From NCBI GenBank assembly GCA_014695325.1, contig JACJNZ010000095.1, forward strand, positions 1 through 32,748: DNA of 32,748 bases. Direction: 5' to 3'. Positions 1 to 7,257 of this stretch are shown piece after piece; the first letter of the stretch is position 1, and the number at the start of each line of letters is the position of its first letter. Made by a program: the position numbers and the translations under genes. Below the pieces are notes generated by a model, which made no database searches, had not been told where the DNA came from, and worked only from the letters and a program-made list of their open reading frames with translations. Source of the stretch: Cyanobacteria bacterium FACHB-502. GTDB taxonomy: Bacteria; Cyanobacteriota; Cyanobacteriia; Elainellales; Elainellaceae.

Positions 1-113
1 CGGTTCAATGCAGGAATTTAGTTGTACAGACCTCTTGCCCGATACTCAGGGCACAGAAGCGAAGCGGTTTCCCTTGCTGATTCAAGCCAGCCACGATTAA
101 TGTACCTGTCACC
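1..113. repeat. Terminal direct repeat, left copy (circular overlap)
   Basis: The first 113 bases are identical to the last 113 bases of the window (32636-32748). An exact head-to-tail overlap of this size is what an assembler leaves on a circular contig, so the unique length is about 32,635 bp. A true terminal redundancy of a linear molecule is possible but less likely, given the plasmid replication and partition genes. Confidence 0.9.
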
Positions 114-317
114 AGGTACTCTCCCTGCTAAATACTGTACTGCTGCTGAACTTGCAGCATCGGAAGCTTGCCTAAGTGTGCCTCCTCTTGCCCTAGACTC
201 ACGCCATGTATCCGCGTAGAGAGTTGCTCCATCATCTAGAAGCCGCGCAGGAATCGGGAATTTTGTATAGTTGCGGCTTGAACCTTTTAGATGGTTATAC
301 CGAGTTTGGCGGCACAA
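18..317 (-). CDS. Doubtful small hypothetical protein
   Basis: An open frame of 99 codons with a TTG start lies just downstream of the acyltransferase gene on the same strand. AGAGG touches the TTG, which is too close for a normal ribosome binding site. No family is recognised. The translation is charged and Ala/Arg-rich, with no signal peptide or membrane segment. It uses AGG and AGA codons more than its neighbours. A 65-codon plus-strand frame (22-219) competes for the same DNA. It may be non-coding; it is listed because nothing else explains this stretch. Confidence 0.22.
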   Translation of the reverse strand: MCRQTRYNHLKGSSRNYTKFPIPARLLDDGATLYADTWRESRARGGTLRQASDAASSAAVQYLAGRVPGDRYINRGWLESARETASLLCPEYRARGLYN

Positions 318-381
318 CCTCTACAATCGCCATATCTACTGCATCACAATAAACTCAAAAGAAAGTGTAAAGATTCAGAAC

Positions 382-2412
382 TTATGGGGAAGTTAGAACC
401 TTGCGAATAATTGGGGAAGCCAGACGAACGCTTTCGACTGACGGGTGAGAGTATTCATCTCTGTAAAGAACCTGACCGTTCTTTGCATTGTAGGTGCATT
501 GCTCTTCAGGACAAAAAACGTTAAATAAGTCTATTATGCGTAGTTTTTCTTCTGCCTCCAGCCTGACAAGAACTTCATTCAGATTGTTACGACGTAGAAG
601 TGACTCGCTTCTACTGGGCAACCGGCAAGGACTACCAAAGGGATGGAACCACTGCTTTGTTGCAACTACAGGTTGACAGTTTGCCTCACGTGCGAAAGGG
701 TTACCGTGTAAAATTGCCAATCGGATACCTCTTGCCGAGAGTTTGCTTGAGAGTGTTTCCAAACCACTCTCCAATTGCTTCAAACTCTCATCTGTTTCGG
801 ATGTCCTATGTTTTGGCGAAAACTCTGCCATATCGTTGATTAGAAATACCCAGTCGCCAGGGCTTAAGCGGTCGATGAGAGGAGGAACAACGCTGTCCCA
901 GTAGTAATTGTTCACTTTGTCCAAAGCGCTGTTGTTAGGTATTTCATTTACAACAGATGCCCCCCAAGAGGATGTAATCGTGACCGAATACTCATCTGAC
1001 ACTACAAGGTCATCAAACGCTTGAATGAATGCTGATGAAAAGGAGTTCCCAATAACCAAGATTCTTTTCTTGGCGTTAGAGAAGTTACCCAGAGTGCAGT
1101 CTTCAACAGAAATCTTCTTGCCAACCTGTGAATTGTCAGAGAGGACGCACTTTTCGCCTTCCCACATTGAATTGACTTGTTCTAGTGAATATGTGTCTGT
1201 AAGCGAGGGAACTCCTACTGCAATTAAGGATGGATAGCGACCGGTATATAGAGACAGATTGGGTATCTTGGTGAGAGAAAGGAGCAGAACTCCAGTAGTG
1301 GCAGAGGTACCCATTCCATATCCGATGGACTTCCAACGAACAGCAGACCAATCCGAACGGCGAAGAGGCTTCTCTACATACCGATAGGAAGCGATGGATA
1401 GCAGTAGCATAAGGGCAATCTGGAATGGTACCGACCACCAGTGAATTCCAATTGTCCAACGACTGAGAGACAAAACACCCCAATGCCAGAGATATAGAGA
1501 ATAGGAAATCAAACCAATATAAACTACTCGCGGGTGAGTGAATAGGTTGTAAGCAGTAGTTCCTGAGCGAAGACAGGTAATTAAGACTGCTGTGAGTACT
1601 ACAATGGCAATGGTCGCATTTACAGCGAACTGGAGGGAGACAAACAAAAACCCAACAATAGCGCCGGTAACTATCAAAGGTGGGATTGTTTTAAGGGTAT
1701 GCAAAAATCTGTTGGAATGCTTTAGACTAAGAAACAACAAGCACCCAGTACCCAGCTCCCATAGGCGAGTGGGCATCAAAAAGTAAGCAGCAGGTTGGTT
1801 GGTCTTGTAGCTGTAGACAAAAGCAATTAAGGAAGCAACACATAGTGCCCCCATCACCCAGAACAGATTTCTTGATCCTTTGGTAGCCAGACGACTAAAT
1901 CCAGTGAACCAAACCAAAAATGGGAATAGGAAGTAGAACTGTTCTTCGACTCCCAGGGACCAAGTGTGGGTGAAAACATTTAATTCTGTGGAGTCAGCAA
2001 AGTAATCTATAGACTGCCGCAGAAGGTAGAGATTAGAAAGACCAAATAGAGATGTAATCCCAGTCCTTAGCGAAGCCGTTGGAGCGGGATTAAAGAAACA
2101 TATCAGAATACTAGTAATGAGCACAAACAGCACCAACGCTGGAATCAAGCGTTTGACCCGCCTAGTATAGAACCCAACCAGAAAGTCGTGGAAGTTCTTG
2201 CTGGGACGACCTGCTAACGAAGAAGTGATAACAAATCCAGAGATAACGAAAAAGATGTCTACGCCTAAATACCCGCTTGGCAGAAGATCTTTGTTAAAGT
2301 GATTAATAATGACTGCAGTCACCGCAAAAGCCCTGATTCCATCGATCTCTGGTCTATAGGAATACTGCTTTGCCTGAGGCATGGGTTGCATTTGATCTTG
2401 CGGATCTTCCAT
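382..2412 (-). CDS. OafA/YrhL-type membrane O-acyltransferase with C-terminal SGNH domain
   Basis: About 676 residues. The N-terminal half is an acyltransferase-3 integral membrane domain: it opens with YRPEIDGIRAF, and R27 and H38 form the family's R-x10-H signature, followed by GVDIFFVISGFVI and roughly ten hydrophobic helices. The C-terminal part is an SGNH-hydrolase-like domain, with a GNS block at about residue 450 and a D-x-x-x-H element (DEYSH) near the end. Such proteins move acyl groups across the membrane onto surface polysaccharide or peptidoglycan; the substrate here is unknown. The frame stays open to an ATG at 2613, but homologues start just before YRPEIDG and no ribosome site precedes 2613, so 2412 is used (2391 is an alternative). 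It is monocistronic. Confidence 0.85.
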   Translation of the reverse strand: MEDPQDQMQPMPQAKQYSYRPEIDGIRAFAVTAVIINHFNKDLLPSGYLGVDIFFVISGFVITSSLAGRPSKNFHDFLVGFYTRRVKRLIPALVLFVLITSILICFFNPAPTASLRTGITSLFGLSNLYLLRQSIDYFADSTELNVFTHTWSLGVEEQFYFLFPFLVWFTGFSRLATKGSRNLFWVMGALCVASLIAFVYSYKTNQPAAYFLMPTRLWELGTGCLLFLSLKHSNRFLHTLKTIPPLIVTGAIVGFLFVSLQFAVNATIAIVVLTAVLITCLRSGTTAYNLFTHPRVVYIGLISYSLYLWHWGVLSLSRWTIGIHWWSVPFQIALMLLLSIASYRYVEKPLRRSDWSAVRWKSIGYGMGTSATTGVLLLSLTKIPNLSLYTGRYPSLIAVGVPSLTDTYSLEQVNSMWEGEKCVLSDNSQVGKKISVEDCTLGNFSNAKKRILVIGNSFSSAFIQAFDDLVVSDEYSVTITSSWGASVVNEIPNNSALDKVNNYYWDSVVPPLIDRLSPGDWVFLINDMAEFSPKHRTSETDESLKQLESGLETLSSKLSARGIRLAILHGNPFAREANCQPVVATKQWFHPFGSPCRLPSRSESLLRRNNLNEVLVRLEAEEKLRIIDLFNVFCPEEQCTYNAKNGQVLYRDEYSHPSVESVRLASPIIRKVLTSP

Positions 2413-2744
2413 GTATTTCGTCTCAAACCATACGAATACATACACAGACGACTTACACCTGACAGTGATTCGAAGCTGAAATTTACGAAAAATAAATATT
2501 TTAGACACAGCTTCAACCTGCTTCAAGACCAAATACTGACGAGGGTTCTTAATCTTGAAGTGGAAGTCTTCCACCTTCAACTCAGCCTCTATAGATTGAT
2601 AGCCTCTCTGCATTGATACAACGGGAATAGCAAGCAGATACTAAATTCACCCACAGCCCTCGATCGCCTGATTGGGGGTTGTGTTTCTGGCGATGGGTCG
2701 ATCGCGGCCCTCACTCCTCAAAAATCGATCGCCCCTACCGCACC
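2413..2744. other. Intergenic region upstream of the acyltransferase
   Basis: About 330 bp between the chosen acyltransferase start and the RHH gene. It holds the possible N-terminal extension frame of the acyltransferase (2413-2613) and, at 2650-2740, several GATCGC/CGATCGC elements of the HIP1 type. No clear promoter or terminator was found. Confidence 0.4.
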
Positions 2745-2984
2745 TTACTTGCCCAGCAGCAGCGTTAGTCCTGCCAGTTTGCGCTCCACTTCAGAGAGCC
2801 GTGATTCCAGCGAGGCAACTTGACCGCCTACGGTGTTAGCGTCATTGCATCCCAAGTAAGCCCCAATCGCTTCATGAATCACTTGGCTGGAATTTCGACC
2901 GCTGGCAGAGGCGATCGATTCGATCTTTGCCTTCCACTCTGAACTGACTCGACATCCGATCATCGGGTTTGATTGCTTGCCCAT
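2745..2984 (-). CDS. Ribbon-helix-helix DNA-binding protein with C-terminal coiled coil
   Basis: 79 residues starting MGKQSNPMIGCRVSSEWK. A short beta segment (MIGCRVSSEW) followed by two helices (KAKIESIASASGRNSSQVIHEAI) is the CopG/Arc fold. The last 25 residues form a heptad-like helix (VASLESRLSEVERKLAGL), probably for oligomerisation. The frame extends upstream to 3125, but that part does not resemble the family; ATG 2984 has GAG about 12 bases upstream. It is divergent from the tyrosine recombinase, and a 34-bp palindrome lies between them, so it may repress the recombinase promoter. That regulatory role is inferred from position only. Confidence 0.7.
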   Translation of the reverse strand: MGKQSNPMIGCRVSSEWKAKIESIASASGRNSSQVIHEAIGAYLGCNDANTVGGQVASLESRLSEVERKLAGLTLLLGK

Positions 2985-3140
2985 TTTGATTACTCTGTCA
3001 GCTTTGTTAACTCTTACACTGAGTATGCCCAGTCTCAAGCTGATAACAGGGCTAGCCTTGTTCGCAACAAATGGGGGGTCATTCTCAATAAGCCGATAGA
3101 TTTTTTCACCTATGAGCTTAAACAACGGAGTATCAGGGCT

Positions 3141-3169
3141 TTGACCCCTCTACATGAACAAACTATAAT
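3141..3169 (+). promoter_or_regulatory. Sigma70-type promoter of the tyrosine recombinase
   Basis: TTGACC at 3141-3146 and TATAAT at 3164-3169 are separated by exactly 17 bp, a near-consensus promoter. Transcription would start near 3176, about 30 bases before the GTG at 3205. The -10 box sits in the centre of the 34-bp palindrome. Confidence 0.75.
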
Positions 3170-3182
3170 TTGTTCATGTAGA
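3149..3182. promoter_or_regulatory. 34-bp perfect palindrome, 14-6-14 (operator or dif-like core site)
   Basis: The arms 3149-3162 (TCTACATGAACAAA) and 3169-3182 (TTTGTTCATGTAGA) are perfectly complementary around a 6-bp centre, CTATAA. A 6-bp spacer between inverted arms is the geometry of XerCD/dif-type sites, and a tyrosine recombinase gene starts 22 bases away. The overlap with the -35/-10 region equally suits an operator. It may be both. Confidence 0.7.
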
Positions 3183-3204
3183 AGATAGAGGGGAGGAGGA
3201 GACG

Positions 3205-3774
3205 GTGAAAGTCGATCGCCACGGACAAGCCAAAGTTTTGACGGTGGATGAAGCGAAGCTGCTGTTTGATGCGTTCCCGTCCGATCGCGATCGGGCTTTG
3301 TTCGGAATCTGTCTGTTCACAGGTTGCCGTGTGAATGAAGCCTGCACGATGTTGAGTGCCGGTGTATTCGATGGCTCCGGAAATGTGCGAGCCAAAGTGA
3401 CCATCCGAAAGGCAAACACAAAGGGCAAAGCGGAGACGCGACAGGTTGTCACCCATCCCACACTGCGCGGGTATCTGGAAGCCTACAGCTCCGATCGCGG
3501 CAAGACTCACCTGTTCCCAGGTCGGCACGGTCGCGGGCACATCAACCCACGCTCAGCCGATGCGATTTTGCGGGAGACGTGCGATCGGCTCAGTCTGGAG
3601 GGCATCTCGACGCACAGCTTCAGACGGACGGCATTAACTCAGATGAGCAGTGCTGGTGTGCCGCTGCGCGTGATTCAGGAGATATCCGGGCATCGTAGCC
3701 TGCAAGCTTTGCAGCGGTATCTGGAGGTGTCGGAGAAGCAGGTTGAGGCAGCGGTAGGAGCGATCGGATTCTGA
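3205..3774 (+). CDS. Short tyrosine recombinase (catalytic domain only)
   Basis: 189 residues with the tyrosine recombinase active site intact: R42 in TGCRVNEA, H137-x-x-R140 in THSFRRTA, H163 in GHRS and the nucleophile Y172 in QRYLEVS. Integrases and Xer proteins are usually about 300 residues; this one lacks the N-terminal SAM-like core-binding domain and is a stand-alone catalytic domain. The start is GTG at 3205, with an excellent GGAGGAGG ribosome site five bases upstream. Likely roles are resolving plasmid multimers or inverting and integrating DNA at the palindrome in its own promoter. The lack of an arm or core-binding domain suggests a partner, possibly the divergent RHH protein. 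Confidence 0.85.
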   Translation: MKVDRHGQAKVLTVDEAKLLFDAFPSDRDRALFGICLFTGCRVNEACTMLSAGVFDGSGNVRAKVTIRKANTKGKAETRQVVTHPTLRGYLEAYSSDRGKTHLFPGRHGRGHINPRSADAILRETCDRLSLEGISTHSFRRTALTQMSSAGVPLRVIQEISGHRSLQALQRYLEVSEKQVEAAVGAIGF

Positions 3775-3783
3775 GTTGGGAAG

Positions 3784-4014
3784 CTAGCTCGGGTGGTACG
3801 CAGTAATCACAACTGCCTTGTCAGGACTGTAAATTGCTTCTACTCTGCGATAAGTTGAGTGCTGCCACCAAACTTTTATTCGCTCTAATTGTCCCTGACT
3901 TGATCCAGCTCTCACATAGCCTGCATCCGTCATCAGAGTCTCAAACTCCAAAGCTGGAACTGTTCTCCTCTTAAAAGCTGGAATTCCGTCAATCTGATGT
4001 TTGTCTAGGGTCAT
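3784..4014 (-). CDS. Unknown small protein, second gene of a two-gene operon
   Basis: 76 residues, no family recognised. The ATG at 4014 has AAGGG six bases upstream. It overlaps the end of the preceding gene by 26 bases, so translation is probably coupled. The C-terminus (RRVEAIYSPDKAVVITAYHP) resembles the last two beta strands of small RNase-type toxin folds, but the match is too short to assign. It is convergent with the recombinase, leaving only nine bases between stop codons. No signal peptide or membrane segment. Confidence 0.6.
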   Translation of the reverse strand: MTLDKHQIDGIPAFKRRTVPALEFETLMTDAGYVRAGSSQGQLERIKVWWQHSTYRRVEAIYSPDKAVVITAYHPS

Positions 4015-4279
4015 ACGTACCCTTGTAAGTCGTAAAAATCCTGTAGCCAGGAAGAACGACTGCTATTCCAGTCCTACTATGAATCGTGCCGGGATAGCGA
4101 TAGGGTTGGTCGTCAGGCACACATCCCCCAACTCTCCAGGAGAACTCTCCAGCCCAGATGTAAATTCCTGGAATAAGGGTGTCCATACTGAAAGCGATTG
4201 CTCTCAACCTTTCAGAGTGCGAGATTGATCCCGAATTTGAGGTGTTCTGACGAAATGTGCGCTCGCTGAAAGTTTGCAT
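3989..4279 (-). CDS. Unknown small protein, first gene of a two-gene operon
   Basis: 96 residues from the ATG at 4279, chosen because GGAGAG lies four bases before it; an ATG at 4291 is also in frame but lacks such a site. No family recognised. It is rich in Gly, Tyr and Ser, with a probable beta-rich C-terminal half (RTGIAVVLPGYRIFTTYKG). It shares a promoter region holding a 19-bp palindrome (4322-4340) with its partner at 3784-4014. Two small overlapping genes behind a palindrome is a layout typical of toxin-antitoxin pairs; function is not established. Confidence 0.6.
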   Translation of the reverse strand: MQTFSERTFRQNTSNSGSISHSERLRAIAFSMDTLIPGIYIWAGEFSWRVGGCVPDDQPYRYPGTIHSRTGIAVVLPGYRIFTTYKGTYDPRQTSD

Positions 4280-4321
4280 GGCACTCTCCATTAAAATCGT
4301 GACCCTACTGCGAAGCAGATC

Positions 4322-4340
4322 TAACAGATCATATCTGTTA
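4322..4340. promoter_or_regulatory. 19-bp palindrome upstream of the two-gene operon
   Basis: TAACAGAT at 4322-4329 and ATCTGTTA at 4333-4340 are perfect inverted arms around CAT. It lies 43 bp before the start at 4279, so it is a candidate operator. Confidence 0.5.
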
Positions 4341-4448
4341 AAACTACAGCCTGCCTAGAGTAAATCTCAGAAGATTACGATAACTTCTGTTTCCCCTGCT
4401 TGTTATCTGGCAAAAGAGAGGCGATCGCACTAGCACTAAAACAAACAT

Positions 4449-4467
4449 TCAAATGTTTGGATGTTTA
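4449..4467. repeat. Partition-locus repeat, left copy
   Basis: TCAAATGTTTGGATGTTTA matches 5399-5417 at 18 of 19 positions. It holds two ATGTTT hexamers 8 bp apart. The two copies bracket parA and its RHH partner, as centromere (parS/parC) or operator repeats do in type Ib partition loci. Confidence 0.6.
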
Positions 4468-4541
4468 ACTGTTTGAGCGTTCAGGAATCTAAACGCCTCA
4501 TTGCGGTAGAATGCCGCCATCGCACAATAAAGCTAATTCAA

Positions 4542-5135
4542 ATGATCATTACGATTGCCTCGTTTAAGGGCGGCGTTGGCAAGTCCACTACTGCCTTACA
4601 TCTCGCCGCATACTTCCAATCAAAAGCTCCTACCCTGCTGGTAGATGGCGACCTCAATCGATCGGCGTTGCAATGGGCAAGCGCTGGGAGGCTACCGTTT
4701 AAGGTAGTGGATGAGAAGCAAGCCGTTAGGTTTGCGCGGCAATTCGACCACATTGTTTTAGATACGCCAGCAAGACCCGCAACGGATGAATTAAAGACGA
4801 TCGCTGAAGGATGCGATTTGCTCATCCTTCCTACGTCTCCTGATGCTTTAGCAATGGGAGCAACGCTGCAAATGGTTGATTCTCTTCAAGCACTTAACAC
4901 CGCTTACAAGGTGCTGTTGACCCTCATTCCTCCTAAGCCAAATACGCAGGGTAGTGAGGCAAGAATCAGTCTAGAAAAGGCAGGCTTGCCACTGTTCAAG
5001 GCAGGAATCAGACGGCTCTCTGTGTTCCAAAAAGCAGCCCTTGAAGGCGTGCCTGTTAATCAAGTTAAAGGCGACTCCTACGCTCGTATCGCTTGGGACT
5101 GCTACAGCAAAGTAGGCAAGGAGATTTTGCCGTGA
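4542..5135 (+). CDS. parA: ParA-family partition ATPase
   Basis: 197 residues starting MIITIASFKGGVGKST, the deviant Walker A motif of ParA/MinD ATPases (K9 and K14). VDGDLNRSALQW and IVLDTPA are the A' and Walker B regions. The length and absence of an N-terminal HTH place it with small type Ib ParA proteins. These act on the nucleoid to separate plasmid copies together with a small centromere-binding protein. The ATG at 4542 is chosen because the motif always sits at the N-terminus; no clear ribosome site precedes it. Its stop overlaps the next start (GTGA), so the two genes are coupled. ATGTTT repeats lie on both sides. Confidence 0.9.
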   Translation: MIITIASFKGGVGKSTTALHLAAYFQSKAPTLLVDGDLNRSALQWASAGRLPFKVVDEKQAVRFARQFDHIVLDTPARPATDELKTIAEGCDLLILPTSPDALAMGATLQMVDSLQALNTAYKVLLTLIPPKPNTQGSEARISLEKAGLPLFKAGIRRLSVFQKAALEGVPVNQVKGDSYARIAWDCYSKVGKEILP

Positions 5136-5410
5136 GCAAGAAGGAGAAGGAACAGCAGACCCGTTTTGATGCTCTTTTTGGAGCAGCACGGCAGCCGCAA
5201 GAACCAGAAACAGAGACACAACCAACAATCGATAATGACAGCCCAGCGGAGCCGATCGCCAAAGGGAAGGACCCGAACTACCAGCGAACTACCGTCTACC
5301 TACCAAAGGCACTGCATCGCAAGCTCAAGACCGCTGCGATCGCCCAAGAACGCGAAATGTCCGACATTATTGAGAAGTTAATCGAGAAGTGGCTAGACTC
5401 AAATGTTTAG
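5132..5410 (+). CDS. RHH-type partition partner (ParB/ParG-like)
   Basis: 92 residues from a GTG at 5132 that overlaps the parA stop; AAGGAG lies eight bases upstream. The N-terminal half is polar and disordered (Glu/Gln/Pro-rich), with FDALFGAARQP near its start. The C-terminal half is a ribbon-helix-helix domain: strand RTTVYLPKALHRK, then helices around LKTAAIAQEREMSDIIEKLIEKW. This disordered tail plus RHH layout is that of ParG-like centromere-binding proteins. It probably binds the ATGTTT repeats; the downstream copy begins inside its own last codons. Confidence 0.8.
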   Translation: MSKKEKEQQTRFDALFGAARQPQEPETETQPTIDNDSPAEPIAKGKDPNYQRTTVYLPKALHRKLKTAAIAQEREMSDIIEKLIEKWLDSNV

Positions 5411-5477
5411 ATGTTTAGACATTCGCCCGAACAGCAAGCATTCATATGCCTGAATGTTTAAAAGCTTGAATGTTAAG
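5399..5477. repeat. Partition-locus repeats, right cluster
   Basis: TCAAATGTTTAGATGTTTA at 5399-5417 is a near copy of 4449-4467. It is followed by ATTC/GAATG elements, including the inverted pair CATTCA (5439-5444) and TGAATG (5451-5456), and GAATGTT at 5469-5475. Likely centromere or operator sites. Confidence 0.55.
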
Positions 5478-5499
5478 CTAAATCAGCTTTATTGTGCTG

Positions 5500-5524
5500 G
5501 CAGCCTGAATCCAGGCTGCTTTTG
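5500..5524 (+). terminator. Rho-independent terminator after the par genes
   Basis: GCAGCCTG (5500-5507) and CAGGCTGC (5512-5519) form a perfect 8-bp stem with loop AATC, followed by TTTTG. Confidence 0.75.
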
Positions 5525-5598
5525 TTTAGGTGAATCTTGTTCGCTTCATTTCCAACAGAGATGAGGCTTTTCATTAGCTGCGTTCCATAAAACAATTA

Positions 5599-5627
5599 GC
5601 CCTAACCAAATCGGTCAGGGCTTTTTT
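5599..5627 (+). terminator. Second rho-independent terminator
   Basis: GCCCTAACC (5599-5607) pairs with GGTCAGGGC (5613-5621) with one mismatch, followed by six T. A further hairpin, GCCAGCC/GGCTGGC, at 5634-5659 may add to termination. Confidence 0.75.
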
Positions 5628-5850
5628 CTATATGCCAGCCTAAATATCGTGCGGCTGGCGGTTTTCGTATGAACTAATCATCCTGCCTTCTGGGTTGTAG
5701 GGCTAGTCGGAAAGCTCCCCATTTTTTTGGGTACAGTCCCGCAGGAATAAATACTTAGCACGTTGAGCTTCAGGCTGCGATCGCCTTCCCAGCAAGCATC
5801 TGCGTCAGCAGATAATGATTGCCCAGGCATACTCCAGGGATGCTCACCTA

Positions 5851-5908
5851 ACGCCCCCTTTTCTCTGCGCTTTTTTCTGCTTTCTTGCACTTTCTGCGGT
5901 GTAAAACT
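5851..5908. repeat. 58-bp direct repeat, copy 1
   Basis: Aligns without gaps to 6987-7044. The last 24 bases (from TTGCACTTTCTGCGG to AAAACT) are identical and the rest differs at scattered positions. The pair flanks the cupin gene at a spacing of 1136 bp. Confidence 0.7.
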
Positions 5909-6042
5909 TCTGAACCTTCTCCTGCTTTTGTGCACCTTAATTTGTTAACTAAAAACAAATTGCTTGATCACATCATGCTAAGGTCAGTCCTTAGTATTTT
6001 TGCGATCAACTTCGGTGATATTAAAAGAAGGGGTGAACGATA

Positions 6043-6858
6043 ATGAAGCTTGTTAAAACTGCATCTATGGTTGCATTGGGGTTTGTTTCGTTTATAGGTT
6101 TCGATTTTAATACAAGCGTTTCAATGGCGATGGATGTGACTGGCTCAGCGATCGCACTCGAGGAAAGCGATTCTGGTTTGAGCAACTCGACCGTTGTTGA
6201 TCTGAACGATCTAACAGCGAATCCTAGCAATTACGACTTTTTCACGTTTAGACCAAACCTGGAAAAGCTGATTCTTTCCGGGGCTCCAGAGACTCAGCAC
6301 ATCAGTATTTTGTGGTACACCATTCCAAATGGGAGTGTAGGGCAACATTATCATGCTATGACCGAATCCGTGTATGCGATTGAAGGCACACAGACCGATG
6401 CAAAAGGGGTTTACCCAACAGGTTCTCTTTACTTCAATCCACCTGGGAGCGGGCACCAGGTTTCAGACAGCACGGGCTTCTTCATCCTTGCCTATGCTGC
6501 GCCTCCTGACTTTGCAAATACAAACTTGATTCGAGAGTATACCCCCGTTCAAATCAACACAGCTGCTCCCGATCTCGAAGCGCTATATCCGTTTGAGACT
6601 ATGCAAGATGGTGTCTCGACTTACAATATCCCGTTAGATCCGCAAGGTGGGATTAGTTCTATGTTCATCCAAAGCACGTCATCCCAGAGTTATGAGTACA
6701 CCGGAAATTATCTGCTCGTGCTTAAGGGAAGTTGCAGCATTGATGGAACGACGTTTGGCGAAAGAATGTTGATTGTCGCCAAAACAATTGAAACGGAGGC
6801 TTATGAAGTCAGTGCGGCTAGTGGAAATGCTTGTTTAGCACTAGGTCTTTCTTTCTAG
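6043..6858 (+). CDS. Exported cupin-domain protein
   Basis: 271 residues with AAGGGGTG upstream of the ATG. The N-terminus (MKLVKTASMVALGFVSFIGF) is a signal peptide or signal anchor. Residues about 85-150 form a cupin: H102, H104 and E108 in GQHYHAMTESVYAIEG and H138 in PPGSGHQV are the usual metal ligands. Residues about 195-265 look like a second beta-barrel (NYLLVLKGSCSIDG) without the histidines, so it is probably a bicupin with one active barrel. Enzymes, sugar binders and storage proteins share this fold, so the substrate is unknown. It is monocistronic and lies between two 58-bp direct repeats, which suggests it came as a cassette. Confidence 0.75.
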   Translation: MKLVKTASMVALGFVSFIGFDFNTSVSMAMDVTGSAIALEESDSGLSNSTVVDLNDLTANPSNYDFFTFRPNLEKLILSGAPETQHISILWYTIPNGSVGQHYHAMTESVYAIEGTQTDAKGVYPTGSLYFNPPGSGHQVSDSTGFFILAYAAPPDFANTNLIREYTPVQINTAAPDLEALYPFETMQDGVSTYNIPLDPQGGISSMFIQSTSSQSYEYTGNYLLVLKGSCSIDGTTFGERMLIVAKTIETEAYEVSAASGNACLALGLSF

Positions 6859-7257
6859 TTGCATCGAACATCACAGCGTGCATTATTCCGACAGCAGCCC
6901 AGCGACTACCAGGTGTTACCTCCACGCGCGTCCTGGCGATGGTTCAGGGCGGTATCTAGATTGGGCGGTGATACAAAATAACGCATACGCCCCGTTGAAT
7001 CTGCGCGTTTTTACACTTTTTTGCACTTTCTGCGGTGTAAAACTGCGATCGCAATATGCCAAGGGTGCAAAACGCAAACCTTTGTAGAGTCGGGATTCTG
7101 GCGATCGGACTGATACCAAACGATTGCCTTTTGTTCAGTTCGTTTTGCGATGTGACACTTTACATGTAACAACCATTAGATCACCAAAGCGAAAACCGAA
7201 AAGGCTCGTAGGATGGGCACTCCAGCGATCGTTAAGGTACTTGTGTGGTACTTTCAT
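6859..7257. other. Intergenic region after the cupin gene
   Basis: About 400 bp holding the second 58-bp repeat and otherwise no supported gene, promoter or clear terminator. It separates the plus-strand cupin from the minus-strand replication block. Confidence 0.4.
6987..7044. repeat. 58-bp direct repeat, copy 2
   Basis: Second copy of the repeat at 5851-5908. Only this copy also carries TTTTACAC inverted to the terminal GTGTAAAA. Confidence 0.7.

Larger units (their letters stand above)
5411..6042. other. Gene-poor region between par and the cupin gene
   Basis: It holds the right partition repeats, two terminators, the first copy of a 58-bp direct repeat (5851-5908), and a short inverted repeat, CTAAGG (5978-5983) / CCTTAG (5989-5994), about 50 bp before the cupin start. 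No convincing coding frame was seen. Confidence 0.5.

Noticed and set aside
22-219. Plus-strand 65-codon frame at the left end
   Set aside because: TTG start without a ribosome site, no recognisable fold, and it overlaps another weak frame; it could equally be chance.
2413-2613. 67-residue N-terminal extension of the acyltransferase
   Set aside because: Family members begin just before YRPEIDG, and there is no ribosome site before the ATG at 2613. Kept only as an alternative start.
5678-5935. Minus-strand frame sharing FTPQKVQ with another at 6916-7119
   Set aside because: The shared peptide is just the 58-bp direct repeat translated; base differences ignore codon positions and the rest is unrelated.
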